Origin: Rhynchopus sp. YZ270_cl-10
Taxonomy: Eukaryota > Euglenozoa > Diplonemea > Diplonemida > Diplonemidae
Direction: 5' to 3'
Length of the DNA: 64,000 bases
Assembly (NCBI GenBank): GCA_964035575.1
Contig: OZ037908.1
Span: 186,001 to 250,000 of the forward strand
The position numbers and the translations under genes were made by a program. Under the pieces are notes generated by a model. The model did not search any database, had not been told where the DNA came from, and saw nothing but the letters and a program-made list of their open reading frames with translations. Position 1 is the first letter of the stretch, and each line of letters starts with the position of its first letter. Of this stretch, positions 31,548 through 42,943 are shown piece after piece.

Positions 31548-31650
31548 TGGTGTGGCTGGAAAAATGACCTAATACCGGTACTTAGGGTACTACACAGGAA
31601 CTCACACCAAAAAAAAAAAAAAATAGACTTTTTTCCCCCCAGCCACATCA
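31548..31650. mobile_element. GGTGTGGCTG-family MITE, copy 2
   Basis: TGGTGTGGCTGG at the left and CCAGCCACATCA at the right, with A-runs on both sides that hide any target duplication. 103 bp. Confidence 0.6.
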
Positions 31651-31651
31651 A

Positions 31652-31685
31652 AATGGATGTACCTGTCGTGTACACAATATCTAAG
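31652..31685 (+). repeat. Hairpin module, TGTAC/GTACA stem
   Basis: AATGGATGTAC, loop CTGTCGT, GTACACAATATC. Both stem sides differ from the copy at 31254 in a compensating way, and the loop is nearly the same. Confidence 0.6.
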
Positions 31686-32807
31686 GGAAAGGTTGCTACA
31701 CCTTTCATACTAACTGGGCCTACGTCCCATCACGCCTCAGTCACATTCATCACACTAAGTCACAAAAAGTCTGACTGACGAGAGGTAATGAAAGGGGGTT
31801 AAATAGTGGTTGCAATTGTGATAATTGCCCCATCACAGTACAGCTGTATTGGGAGGGTGTATTACGTATTGTGATGGGCAGTTCTCGCAATGCAGCCACC
31901 AGGGTTAAATACAAGTACCAGGTACTTATATTCTGCGAACGCGTCTGTCTAAATCAAAATTACCAAGGGGGGAAAGGGGGGGAGGGAATATCAGTATTTA
32001 AAACATTATTCTGACACATTATGGGGGTTGTGGGTTTGGTAAATATTCTGTGTTTCGGAATTACCCAAAAAATAAATAAAACATAAAAAGGATTATAAAC
32101 TGATGTCAAAACCACACTTCGTGCAGTGTTTTAACCCAAAGGAACTGTATTTTGAGTTATCACATATGAGTAAGTATTTCCTTGAGGGTGCAAAAAATAC
32201 AAACAAAAAACACAAAAAAAAAAAAAAGGACATCTTTTGCATTTCAAGAAGAATGCTGCAAAATTGGGTGGTCGAGAAGTTTAAAAAAAATAAACAAAAA
32301 CACATGTGTAGAGCTCACACGAGGGGGGGTTGAAAGTTTGTTTTGTTTTGTTTTGTTTTTGCTTTTGCTACTTTATTTTGTACTTTTTTGCTTATTTGTT
32401 TGTTTACTTTTGCAGCATGACCAAGGGTCGTTAAGACAAGGTACGTTACTTTTTGAGATGACGATTTAATCCATGCCTTGTGCTGTCTGTAAATGTTTGT
32501 GTGTTTTGCAGGTTTCGGCCGCTAATCCTCTGACCTGCGAAAAACTAAGAACCTCACGCGGCCAGGGTCCGAAGACCCTCCTCAGTCATCAGAGAGGAAG
32601 AGGTTCATATTAGTTCTTTTCATGCTTTCAAAAAAAAAAGGAGAAAAAAAGAAAAAAGGAAAAATGGAGCAACAGCCATTATCCATAAAGTTTTGTAGGG
32701 TACACACAATAAAAGAAAAAGAGAAGAGGAGATATTTGATTGTCAGGTGATCGTCGCCCGCCTCACCTAGGGCCCTTTGTTCGTACTCTGTTGAGACGAA
32801 TGAAAGG

Positions 32808-33527
32808 TTATATTGCATCAGACCAAAGTTTGCAGTGCCTCTTGTGGTTTTTTAAGGAAGAAGGGGTAAAGGCCTGTCCTTTTTTAGTTGTTCCTTTGCC
32901 ACAGAGTGAGCACGTTAATCGTGTCAAGTCAGTTTCACAGGAGTCCAGTGAAGGCTCGGAATCAGATTGTGATTCGGAGTCCTCGAAAATGGCTTCGTCT
33001 CCGGATGCTTCCGAAACTTCAGGAGACTTCATCATCTCCCGCCATCCCTTACACCGTCGTTGATGCTTCTTTAAGAGTTCCTCCGTGAATATTGTGTCAT
33101 CCCCAATTGTGGAGTATCTTTCACATCCCTGACACATTATTGGACCAGTTTTCTCCGGTATCTTGTTTGGTGTAGGCCTTGTTTCGGCCTGGATTTTTTG
33201 CTTGGTCCTTTGCTCCTCAGTGGCCTCTTGTTTTTTAGCCTTTTTGAGGAGATGTCCAGGTGAAGCCCGTACGGAGTCGTGTTCCTTCCTTTTATTTTTT
33301 TTGCGTGCAAGTTTTGTGTATGGATTCTGCGACTCATAAGCTTCTTCGGGTTCCTGTGAGGCTGTACCCTTCGTTGGAGACTCCTGTGTCGTTTGAGGGC
33401 TTTTAGAGAGGTCAGAGGGCTTCTCAGCGTCCACTCTACGTGATTTGAAGAGGTCAGAGCTTTTGCTCGGAGTTTCCGTTGCCCTGGTTTTCCTCTTCGT
33501 TCCTTTTTGGTCTTCGTTCCTTTTTGG
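32808..33527 (-). CDS. Unidentified exon or ORF with two C2HC zinc knuckles
   Basis: The frame runs from just after a stop at 33528 to a stop at 32808, with no ATG in its first 120 codons. A basic, Lys/Ser/Thr-rich N-terminal part is followed by two similar segments of about 35 residues: C-Q-G-C ... H-Q-R-R-C-K-G-W and C-S-L-C ... H-K-R-H-C-K-L-W. An acidic Ser/Asp/Glu stretch lies between them. The internal repeat and conserved Cys/His suggest real coding sequence. A poly-pyrimidine run just upstream (C-tract near 33536-33550) could precede a splice acceptor, making this a terminal exon; no upstream exon was identified. Function unknown; nucleic-acid binding is possible. Confidence 0.5.
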   Translation of the reverse strand, partial: PKRNEDQKGTKRKTRATETPSKSSDLFKSRRVDAEKPSDLSKSPQTTQESPTKGTASQEPEEAYESQNPYTKLARKKNKRKEHDSVRASPGHLLKKAKKQEATEEQRTKQKIQAETRPTPNKIPEKTGPIMCQGCERYSTIGDDTIFTEELLKKHQRRCKGWREMMKSPEVSEASGDEAIFEDSESQSDSEPSLDSCETDLTRLTCSLCGKGTTKKGQAFTPSSLKNHKRHCKLWSDAI

Positions 33528-33592
33528 TCACACGAGGGGGGGGGGGGGGGAAAGCAAGGTGTCTACACGTTATCAATTATTCGAAAAGAAAA

Positions 33593-33638
33593 GATTGTTT
33601 CATATACTAACTATTCTACTGAATAGAAGGTATAATAG
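33593..33638 (+). repeat. TGTTTCATATAC hairpin module, copy 1
   Basis: GATTGTTTCATATAC, then stem CTATTC, loop TACT, GAATAG, then AAGGTATAATAG. Near-identical copy at 40929-40973. At 40071-40113 the flanks are kept but the stem is TTCTTTT/GAAAAGAA. Confidence 0.6.
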
Positions 33639-33761
33639 TTCGAAAAGAAAAGAGAAAAAAAAGAAAAAGACATTTCCCCCATATTAGGTCTATGGACTTC
33701 ATTTTTGTTCCTGTTTCCACACATAAAATAATAGCCATAAAAACATTTGCTGAAAATTAGC

Positions 33762-33835
33762 GTGGTCAGCGGCCCACGGGAAACCCATGGGTGAACCACG
33801 GGAGAACCCTGGGGAACTGGGCTGCTGACCGCACC
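33762..33835. repeat. Palindrome with TGGTCAGC ends
   Basis: TGGTCAGCGGCCCA at the left and TGGGCTGCTGACCGCACC at the right, with an inner CCATGGGTGAACCACGG. The right end GGGGAACTGGG plus TGCTGACCGCACC recurs at 54619-54643, so this is a dispersed element end. Confidence 0.55.
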
Positions 33836-33894
33836 AGAAATGTTGGAGAAAAAAAGGTGAGTTTCTGGGGGAGGGGTGAACCACAAGCCGTAGT

Positions 33895-33990
33895 GTCAAG
33901 CCTTCTTATCAGTAACCTCAGTACATTTATGTAAAGAAACGGCGGTCCATTTGGCACCCAAAGGTTCCTGGCCGGCGAAGCCACGGTTTT
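33895..33990 (-). repeat. GCGTACCG repeat tail, inverted partial copy
   Basis: Reads CCTTCTTATCAGTAACC, then AAAGAAACGGCGGTC, then GGCGAAGCCACGG, the reverse complement of the tail of the copies at 25797 and 53424. Confidence 0.6.
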
Positions 33991-34382
33991 TAAAAAAAAA
34001 ATTTTTTTTTGGGCGATTTGGACCCCGCGAGAGCCATGCACATACAGGGTACGAAAGTTTTATAGGGTGGTTAGTTGATGTATTAGTGTAGACACCCGAT
34101 GGATGAGCTACACTATACTATCCACATCTGATGTGATGGCGGAGTGACTCCGTTCAATAGTCATTGCAGTCGTTATTTTCTTTTATTTCTGTAGGGGGGG
34201 CAGGGGTTTGAGCCTTCAAGCATAGACTCTCGCACTCAGATCGCGTGGTGAGAGTCACTGGGGGTTGTGAACACTACGCAGTTACGTGCGCAAATAACAC
34301 CAAACAGAACAAATAAAGTATTTTTTTTCATATTTCTTTTCAAAAATTATACCAAAAAAAAGGGGGGGGAAGAGAAGTTGAA

Positions 34383-34424
34383 AGTGCAAAAACGCCTCAC
34401 CGTACTCCGGCGGACGCAGGCACT
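34383..34424 (+). repeat. AGTGC/GCACT hairpin module, copy 1
   Basis: AGTGC ... CGCCTCACC ... GGCGGACG ... GCACT, followed by GAAAATAA. Copies at 35321-35357, 37168-37210 and 47623-47650 (GTGC/GCAC). A conserved GAAGTTGA-type lead and CGCCTC inside the loop. Confidence 0.55.
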
Positions 34425-35004
34425 GAAAATAAATCACTCATAAAAATGCGGACGTTTTTTTTTTGCTTTTTGCTTTTTGTTGAATCTACAATCACCCATC
34501 AAATAGGTGGGATTTTTAATTTCTGTATTCAAGACCCTATAGGGGTATGGTGGGGTGGAGGGTGGGAGTGGTTTAAAAAAAAAAACAACAAAGTCGATTT
34601 GCAGTGTTTACTCTGTGATTTTTGGTTGTTATGTTGTCTTACCTTCTGCTACATATAAAAAAATCACCACTTGGTGTGATCACCAAACCAGATTCTCCGT
34701 GATTCCCTTTTGAATAACACCAGCCATTTGAAGGGAGTTACTTTTTGCTGCTGTTGTTCTGGTCATCAACAAAAAACCTCCTGAAAACCTTGCTGAAAGG
34801 TGTCGGATTGCGGGTTGCGGTTAAGGTCTGTTCTGCAATGCTAACCAGAAAGAGAGAGAACAGTTCTTTCACGCTATGGTGGCGATCGTCGGTCAATTAC
34901 GGGCGATCGCCATAGTTTGCGATCGTCATTGATCGCAAACTATAGCTGGTGAATCTTTTATGTATGTAGGTTGAAGAGGGAAAATAGTATAAGGAAAGAG
35001 AATC

Positions 35005-35084
35005 ATGGCTTGTGTAACTTAAGTTGACATAACTTTTTTTTTAGGAAAAAAAAAACTTAAAGTCACTTAAGTTACACAAGCCAT
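35005..35084. repeat. 80-bp fold-back, ATGGCTTGTG ends
   Basis: ATGGCTTGTGTAACTTAAGT at the left is repeated inverted as ACTTAAGTTACACAAGCCAT at the right, 20 of 20 bases, around an A/T core. Probably a MITE. Confidence 0.7.
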
Positions 35085-35475
35085 GAGAGACGTGAATGGT
35101 AAAGCATTTCAACATATGCATTCTGATAGCATAGGTATGGGGATCAATAAAAGAATGTTCCCATCTTGTGAAGAAGAAAAAAGAAAAAGAAAAAAAAAAA
35201 AAAAAAAAAAAAAAAAAGGACGATGTTACGGTTGGGTGAACGACACGACACTTTCCGCTCACAAAATTAGTGTGCCCCTCTCCCAAAAAAAAAAAAAAAT
35301 AATAAGGGGGTGAAGTTGATAGTGCAAACACCTCTCAGGGGGGGGACAGTAGGCACTGGAGAAGAGGAAAAAAAAAAAAAGAGAATAAACCACACGTATT
35401 AGTATTTACAATGGAAAAAATACTGCAGGTAGAATGGGGGGGGGATACGAATGATGGAGAAAAGAAAAGTTTATC

Positions 35476-35510
35476 AGATGAACCTAAGCCTCTCGTGTGC
35501 TTAGTTTTCC
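35476..35510 (+). repeat. Hairpin module, CTAAGC/GCTTAG stem
   Basis: AGATGAACCTAAGC, loop CTCTCGTGT, GCTTAG. Together with 20961 it represents the consensus form of the family. Confidence 0.65.
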
Positions 35511-37245
35511 TTTAAACTCCTCCCCTCCCCCCCGGGGACCTCCAAAGTTTCAAAAATTTGAAAGATTTTTTTTGCGCACATATTTCAATTATTGGTCTTC
35601 TTCGCTTTTTTTTAGAAAAAGGGAGGGCGGAAATCCGGGTATAATACTATTGTAAATGTGATGAATAGCCAGCTGGTGTTGCGAGTGTAAAGAGATGTGT
35701 ACTTTTTTTTTTTTGAAAAATTGTTGGAATACTATAGTTGCCACCTGTGCAATTTCTTGAACCCTTTTCGTGTGTCAGTGCAGACATACGAGAGGGTGTA
35801 CTCCATTATTTCTCCCTTTTTTGACACACCTCTCCCACCTTTGCAGCCCAGGGTGCGTATCATCACAAAAACAAAAAAAATATTAAGTTTGGAGGTTCCC
35901 GAAGAAGAAGAAAAAGGGGGGGCAGAGGAATGGATTGCAAGATACATAATATACCAAGGAATCATTTATAAAGGGCTGGACGAAAGAAACGGGTCTTATT
36001 TTGAAGTGAATATTTTTTTTTTTTTTATTGAATTTCAAAAAAAAAAATTTAGAACGTGGAACATAATTTTATCTTATAAGGGTTGGAAAGGAAAGTGAAG
36101 ATGATTGTGTGGAAGGTTTTTGTTTGATTGGTGGAGGGGGGAACAACAAAAAAACGATGCATAGAAGAAGGTAAGAAGGGGTGTGTGTGGGGGGAGGGAA
36201 GATCATTTGTAATCAGTGAAGGGTGTAGGTGATGAGACAGGAGAAGACCAGAAGGACCGCACAACTAACCCGCTGTGATGCACATCCCATTGTTTAAAAG
36301 GCGATTTTCTTTGGTTTTAGGGTTTTTTAAGTGTATTTGGTGCACCATATTGCGTACTTATTGTGTAGTTGTCGCGAACTTCGTTTTTTTTTTTTTTTTT
36401 GGATTTCTGGGGTATTTTATTTATTTTGGATAAATTGTCGGATCAGTGTAGTTGCCTCGGGTTGTGTTGCCCACAGTTTTTGTGCAATCTCCACCTCTCC
36501 CAAAAGCTCACTCAACGAAACGGCCTCTGATCTCGGGCGATTCTTTGTCCGAAGAATTTAGCGTGCCGTATCTAGGACTTATATTAGTTGTTTGTATTGT
36601 ATTCAAATCTCTGGTGGGGGGGGGGGGGGGGGGAAAGTTGTGGAAATAAAAGAAAGAAGAAATAGATAGACCCAGATCGTCCTTAACTCTGTTCTTTCAG
36701 ACTCTCCTTTTGCGTCGGATCGACCATGGCCTGCATCACCCACCTTGGGTGGCGTAGCTAGGTGGTCAAGATACCCAGACCCTGTATCAGGATTTGTATT
36801 TTGTTTTTTTGGCTGAAAATTTTGGGTTGAGATAGCTTCGCCCCGAAGATGCACGATACAAAAAAAAAACACACACAAAATTTTGTTTGATTATAGACTA
36901 CTATCAGATAGATAGCCACGATTTTCTCACACAAAAAGAACACCATGTATTATTATTTTTTTTTAGTTTTTTTTCTGTTTCTTGTTTTTTTGTTGATAAC
37001 TCTGTTGGCTTGGAGCCGTCCGAAAAGCACTCTTCGCTTATCCACATCTTTCGTTGCTATGTCAACAACCACTTTGTACACATCGGTAAAAAAAAGAAAA
37101 GATCTGTACTAAATATCCTCTCTTTGTCACTGAAGAGAATGAAAAAAGTAAAAAAAAATATACCGAAAGTGCAAACGCCTCACCGTTCATCGGCGGGCGC
37201 AAAAAGCACTGAAGAAAAACAGAAAAATATTAAACCCCCCCCCCC

Positions 37246-38428
37246 TAGGGTAGGGTCACTGGGTGAACAAAATCCATTTTTTCGAAATTTAAATTTTGAC
37301 CGTTCTAAGTACAAAAAAACCATACATTCGGACCCTGGGGGTGTGGGAAATGAATTTCCGCCCGGTTTTGACCCACCATAGACCCCAGAGATTACTTTTT
37401 TGAGCTTCTTGAAAAAATGAGACAGAACTTGTACCTACCCACCGAGACGGAACTTGAACCTTTTCACCCCTCCATTCCTCGAACCTAAATGCGGTCTATC
37501 TCCGGTGTAAAATCACTCAAAACCCCCCAAAAAATGCCACGGGGTGTGAAAAATCCCCAAAACGCGCATGAGACTGCGGCTAAGTTTGTTGCGAGGCCTT
37601 CTATTTGGAAGCTGCCTATGTGTCAGGTGCCTTTGGATAAGGTACAGAGCATGTGGGGAGCCAGTTGCGGGGTCTTGTTTGGCACGATGTTGCAGGGAGC
37701 TGGAGGACTGTGACTCTTGCTCAAACTTGCTGGGACTGGGACTCTTGCTCGTACAGTGACTCCCGCTCTTGTGACTCTCACTTCATCCTCTCTGTCCTGA
37801 CTCTCTCTCCATTCACGCCCCACTGCTCACAGTGCCCCCGGCACTACCCCAACCCCATCGGGGTGCTATAAATTATAAATCTAGCGACAAGTGTACCAAA
37901 CTTGAGGGGGAAGAAGTAAAAGGACATATCCGACCTCTCCAGGATCGGCAAGAAGAAGGTGAACCGCGCAGTGCCCTCACAGCAGAACGTGCCCTTCTGG
38001 ATATGCAAGTGTAGTAATGGGACGTCCCCACTGGGATCACCCATACAGGATGCTTCGTCAGGGAGTCAATTTGTAAGTGATGTCAAAGGAACGAGGACTC
38101 GAAGTCGACAGAATTAGTGTTCCAGACTTGCGACATAGTGTTTTTTGGGGCACAGCGCTGTTGTTGACCCTTTGCGCTCCAGCAATGAGGATGAAAGCGA
38201 ATGGCCATATTGACAAGGGTATCAAAGGGGGGCTCAGGTACAAGTTCTGTCTCACCACATTGAAAAACCTAAATTAGGTATTTTCTGGTGCTCAAAAGTT
38301 GCCAAAACCGGGCGGAAAGTCATTTTTGGGGGGTTATGGTACCGAATAAGTGCAAAAAATACGGTTTTCAACAATTTCGAGAAAAATGAGTTTGTATACA
38401 CAAATTTGGTAACAGTGACCCTCCCCTA
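37246..38428. mobile_element. Nested element with AGGGTCACTG ends
   Basis: TAGGGTAGGGTCACTG at the left and CAGTGACCCTCCCCTA at the right. The similarity continues inward for about 150 bp in diverged form, including TTTCCGCCCGGTTTTG and CAAAACCGGGCGGAAA. The C-run occurs on both flanks, consistent with target duplication. The centre, 37560-37830, is GC-rich without a supported gene. Confidence 0.6.
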
Positions 38429-38763
38429 CCCCCCCCCCCCGTATAATATTTACATACGCGTATTATTTACACACGCATATTATTTACAAAAAGGCCACTT
38501 TCACGTGTATTATTAACACACGCGTATTATTTACATTATTTTTTTTTTGGATTTTTTTTTTTTTGGGGGGGTAGGGGGCACAGCCCTTAAGGAAATCCTT
38601 AAGGACCCTCTGTAACGCTCGTGTTTTTTCAAGAATTTTTTGAAAAAAAGTCATAAAACCCGCCAAGGTGGGTCTACATGGTCCCAAAGTGGCCTAAAAT
38701 TCGTCGATTCTGCCTAATGAAACACCAAACAACCAAAACTGAGCGTTTATTTTCGAAAAAAAA

Positions 38764-39054
38764 TCACTTTTTTTCGAAAAAACGGCTTCGAAAATAGTAA
38801 GATTTTAGTAAGATTTCCTCTAGGAATGTAACGCTTTCAAAAAAATGGATCCGGGAGCACAGTTTTTCTTCTAAGGTGCCGAAAACCACCCCACGTCCCC
38901 TCCGGTGAGGTCCGGCAGTGGAAATATGTGGGTTTCGAAGCTTTTGGGCGTCCCCCTCCTCCCCGTCACTAACAAGTGACTCTGCCTCCGAATCGTACTC
39001 CACGTAGTACTCCATGGTCGAAAGGGCAGGGTCCGGGATTGCGATTGATGACAT
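38764..39054 (-). CDS. 96-residue ORF inside the outer transposon
   Basis: ATG at 39054. The N-terminal part is acidic (E-Y-D-S-E-A-E-S and S-D-G-E-E-G-D), followed by a short basic stretch R-R-G-R-G. It is the only reasonable frame in the outer element and may be the residual start of a transposase or an accessory protein. No homolog recognised; chance occurrence cannot be excluded. Confidence 0.3.
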   Translation of the reverse strand: MSSIAIPDPALSTMEYYVEYDSEAESLVSDGEEGDAQKLRNPHISTAGPHRRGRGVVFGTLEEKLCSRIHFFESVTFLEEILLKSYYFRSRFFEKK

Positions 39055-39583
39055 TTTTTAAAATATAAATAGCTTTCTGGTGGTGTGCGTTATGGAAAGT
39101 ATGGGGATTGAATGTCAAGCATGTAGGTGAACGATGAAAAATTGTAAATTATTTTGTGTACCCTTTGTTTGTAAAAATGTGTGTGAACGAGGCACATATA
39201 GGCTTTACATATACTTCCTTTGTTTTCTTATTGTCTGTAGTGGAGCGGAGTAACCCTCAGGAAACTACGATATACGCCTCTTATTAACACACGCCTATTA
39301 TTTACAAAGACGCCTATTATTTACAACACGCGTATTATTTACATAAATTTATGTAAATATTATACGGGGGGGGGGGTTTATGAGAAAAACGGAAAAAGAA
39401 AACAAAACAAAACTCTAAAAGATGATGTGCGACTCTTGCCCTTTTGAGCACAGAAGCAATCCTTCTCGGGCCATCTGTTATGACTTAACACCCCCTCTCT
39501 CTCTCTCTCTCTTCGCGAGCAATATTCTCCTCTTAAGAACTACCCACGTTTGCTTTCAAACACACACAAACATCTTTAAAAAA

Positions 39584-39671
39584 TGATGTGGCTGAAAACA
39601 GCCCTTTTTTTTTTAAAAAAGAAGTACTGTACTACAGTTACAATTTACTCTTTTTCGGTACAGCCACACCA
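39584..39671. mobile_element. GGTGTGGCTG-family MITE, copy 3
   Basis: TGATGTGGCTGAAAA at the left and CAGCCACACCA at the right; 88 bp with T- and A-runs inside. Confidence 0.6.
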
Positions 39672-40928
39672 AAAAGGAATTAAAGCCCGAATACGCGTTA
39701 CAAGGAAACAGCACACCACGCATCCCCGAGAGTGCTACGGAGATGAGAGGTGATCAATATGGGAGGGCATATTTATATTTTTTCTGCCCCGTGTATTTTT
39801 TTTTGTGGCAGATCCAATCACCCTTAACTGAAAGGCAGTAGGGCGTCTGGACCAAATGCCCTGACGTGAGAACACATTTTTTTTTTCTTCTTTTCTTTTT
39901 TTTGACACATCGTTGATGAAGTTGCTGCCTGTGCAGGTTAAAAAAAAAAAAAAAAAATTGATTTGGAATACAAAAGCCCTCTCGTGAACAGTGTACCTAA
40001 ATCATCTTAAAAAAAAGGGGGGTCATTACTATAATGCCGACGATACTCATGCTCAAGAATATCCAAAAAGATTGTTTCATATACATTCTTTTTCTAATGA
40101 AAAGAAGGTACAGAGGGTGCTAAAGAAGTACCCTTGCTTTTTTTTACCAAAAAGAAAAAAAAAATCATGGAAATTATTGCAAATGAGTAGTTAGTAGTAG
40201 CGTGGGGAAAATAGCAAATTGCCCTTTTTAAGAGAGACAAAAGGGAAAAGTAAACCTGGTTGCAAGAAGTGCAGACATAACAAAGGATAGACGCTCTACG
40301 TTTTGACAAAATATATGTGAAGGGAATAAAAAAAAAAAGAGGGGGAAAAATAAAAAAAAAAAAATGACAACTCATCGTGAGTCCTCTTTTTCTTTCGTAT
40401 CACACAAGAGAAAATAAAAAATATCCATGTTTTGGTTCACAAAACAGGCATTTTTTTTTTCTCTTTTTTTTTAAGAAAATGTTGAAAAAGGGGGACGTCT
40501 GAAGACGATTGGTGGTGGTGTCATTATTGACTGGGATAAAAAAAGCAAAAAATTTAAAAAGATCATGATTTGCGGAAGATTTTTTTTTTTTTGAATTTGA
40601 ATTTGAATTGGGGAGTTTGGTGTGGAAAAAAAAAACACCAAAAAGTGCACAATTCGAATTCCTTGGAAAGATACTCCACATAGCATGAAAACTAGAGAAA
40701 ATATCAGATAGATGAGCTTCGAGCCTCACTTTGCGCTGAGTCATCTAAACAAAATAAAGAGAAAAACAAAGAAAACAAAGAAAACAGAGAAAACCAAAGA
40801 TGGACAAACCATAATAAATTAAAATAGGTTAACCGTAAGAAAGCATCAGAATATAAAAGGGAAAAAAAATATGATGAAACTCCATATAGACAATGAAAAG
40901 GCTTGTCTGTATGAAAAAACCACACACA

Positions 40929-40993
40929 ATTGTTTCATATACTAACTATTCTACTGAATAGAAGGTATAATAGGGTGCACTAAATGTACCCAA
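40929..40993 (+). repeat. TGTTTCATATAC hairpin module, copy 2, with GGGT...ACCC extension
   Basis: Same as 33593 for about 45 bases, then GGGTGCACTAAATGTACCC, a second hairpin. The copy at 40071-40135 continues with AGGGTGCTAAAGAAGTACCCT, keeping the pairing. Confidence 0.6.
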
Positions 40994-42598
40994 ACTTTTG
41001 TTTTTACTTTATGTGGATTGTTTTGTTTCTGCTTTTTGTCTCGCACACAACAAAAAACAGGCATCTTCAAATCGGAGATGAAACTGCCAAACACTTCACC
41101 AGAACCCCTTCTACTCTCGCGCAACCACTCTAAACACACTGCAAATTAAAAAGGGGGGGTGCAGTGGGGGGGTGCAGCGAAAGACCCTTCCTGGATAGCA
41201 GCGGGAAGACCTACTGAGATGTATTTCCATCTACACTCGCTTTGGTATAAGATGGGTGGGGCGTTTAGGGTCTGTCAACTGGGTTTTTAGCCAAAAAAAA
41301 TAAGCCTTCTTTTTTTTTTTTTGCACAACAGGCATAGACGCAGTGTGTCCAAACCTCTAACAGGCTTGCAAAAAAAAACAAAAAAAGGGGCAAGCACGGT
41401 AGTGTGCAACACCCTGGTGGTCAGTCACACTGTATTAAATTACCGTTTTTTTTGTTGAAACGGTGTTTGGTTCTACGGCAAAAGGGTCTGGTTCTCTGGT
41501 GAGGCCCTTAACCATTATATTTTTTTTTGCAAGTTCAAGTCCAAAAGGAACAGAAAAAAATTTTTTGGGATAAAAACAAAAACGTGGGGGGTCGCATGGT
41601 CACAGCTAAGACGTTAGTTGAGTGGTAAGTAAGGTAGGAACACAAAAAACGGAGGATCAGAAAAATCAAATTCATAAACCGCAAAAATATTCATACTGGA
41701 CACTGCCATTTTTTTATTTTTTATTTGGAACTTGGAACATAATTCCGTTCCAGTATTGATATGTTTACGGTATTATCAATTCATAGAAGAGAAAACATCA
41801 TTCCCGTTCAGACTCCAAAAAAACTCCCCAGTTTTGAAAACTTGGTTGTATAAGTGGAGACAATCTGAGGATGTGCCACCTTGCAATTTTTTTATTTTGT
41901 GCGTGACTGTGACCGTCAGAGAGGGTGAAGATATGGGTGGCCGGCGATTGCTGCTCACGACGCCCAACAATGCGGATTGTAGTGACAGAAAAAGAAGAAA
42001 AAAAAAAGAAAAAAAGACGAATCTCATAAAAAGAGATATCGGTCACTTACCTTAGCAATGTGGAAGGCCGGAAAAGGCAGCAAAATAACGGTACATAAGA
42101 TACACATATCTACCCCGAGAATACGTTTGTTTTTGAGGGGGAAAAAGGAAAAGGACTGACAAAAAAAAAAAAAAAGGCTGCAAACCAAATGTGATGACCA
42201 GAAGAAGAAAAAATCCGGCAGTCAGCGTCACTTCTGCTATGGCAGGTTGCAGTGGAAAAAAATAAATTTAAAAAAAGAGAGAAAATTTGATGCTTCTTGA
42301 CGCGTACTGAAAAAAGAGAGAATGAGAAGAAGAAGAGATGCCTGGAGCTGAGCGGAAGCCCCCAGTCGCTTGAATGACAAAAAAAAACAAAAAATAATGA
42401 AAAATGAATTCAAAACACACAAAGATTTGTGCAAATGAGCCTCTTTAATGCATTTTTTTGTTGTGTCGACAATCACCTGCTAGTGCAGGATCTGTACTCA
42501 ATATCGCCCGAAGGCTGTTGAACTTAAAAGATATAGGCGGAGGTCGTCCTCAACCCAATGAAATCGCTTTTAAGTTGTTTTTTTTGTTTTGAAACCTT

Positions 42599-42634
42599 GT
42601 ATTAGTGTAGACACCCCAAGGATGAACTCCACTA
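42599..42634 (+). repeat. TAGTGTAG module
   Basis: GTATTAGTGTAGACACCCC, then AAGGATGAACTCCACTATA and a T-run. One of the best-preserved copies of the family. Confidence 0.6.
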
Positions 42635-42943
42635 TAATTTTTTTTTTTTTTTTGTGTCATTGGTATGTTGCTTAGCAATATGTAGAAGGAAACGTTGCGA
42701 CAAGATGGATTCGTGGTAAGCGCAAATGGTGTGAAAGTGTGCGTGAAGAGGAAAAAGGGGGAAATGTGGTTCGTAGATAGAATGATGAATAGGGGGTGGG
42801 AAAGTGGGAAAGTGGGAAAGTGGAAAGACAACTTCAAGAAAGAGAAAAGAGCACACAAAAAAGGGTATCGGCTTTTGTCGAACTGCGGAGGGTACATCTC
42901 ATTGCTGTACACACGAGTGAAAATTTAAGAGAAGAAAAAGGAA

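Larger units (their letters stand above)
26341..32807. other. Gene-poor region of hairpin modules and MITEs
   Basis: About 6.5 kb with no frame I can support. It is made of A/T tracts alternating with short modules: CTAAGC-type hairpins (27145, 28984, 29920, 30143), TAGTGTAG modules (28261, 29409, 29492, 29584), GATGCAGGCACC modules (28407, 29850, 30510), GTGC or TGTGT hairpins (29121, 31254, 31652), one 120-bp repeat (30371) and several MITEs. Modules are listed separately. Confidence 0.5.
37231..39380. mobile_element. DNA transposon (outer) split by a second insertion
   Basis: The right end reads ATGTAAATATTATAC, a G-run, then GTTTA (39351-39380). Its inverted counterpart is in two parts: TAAAC plus a C-run at 37231-37245, then, after 1183 bp of another element, a C-run plus GTATAATATTTACAT at 38429-38455. 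Subterminal TATTATTTACA motifs repeat near both ends. The simplest reading is that a second element inserted into the terminal C-run. A 96-residue frame lies inside. No family assignment. Confidence 0.6.

Noticed and set aside
34195-34260. B-box-like GGGTTTGAGCC
   Set aside because: No matching A box or cloverleaf around it.
36745-36800. tRNA-like A box (GGCGTAGCTAGGTGGTCAAG)
   Set aside because: No B box or T arm follows and no acceptor stem can be drawn; at most a decayed tRNA-derived fragment.
36887-37381. 164-codon plus-strand frame
   Set aside because: It spans a poly-T run, a hairpin module and transposon ends; composition is not protein-like.
41520-41560. AAGTTCAAGTCC resembling a tRNA T loop
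   Set aside because: The flanks do not pair as a T stem and there is no upstream tRNA body.
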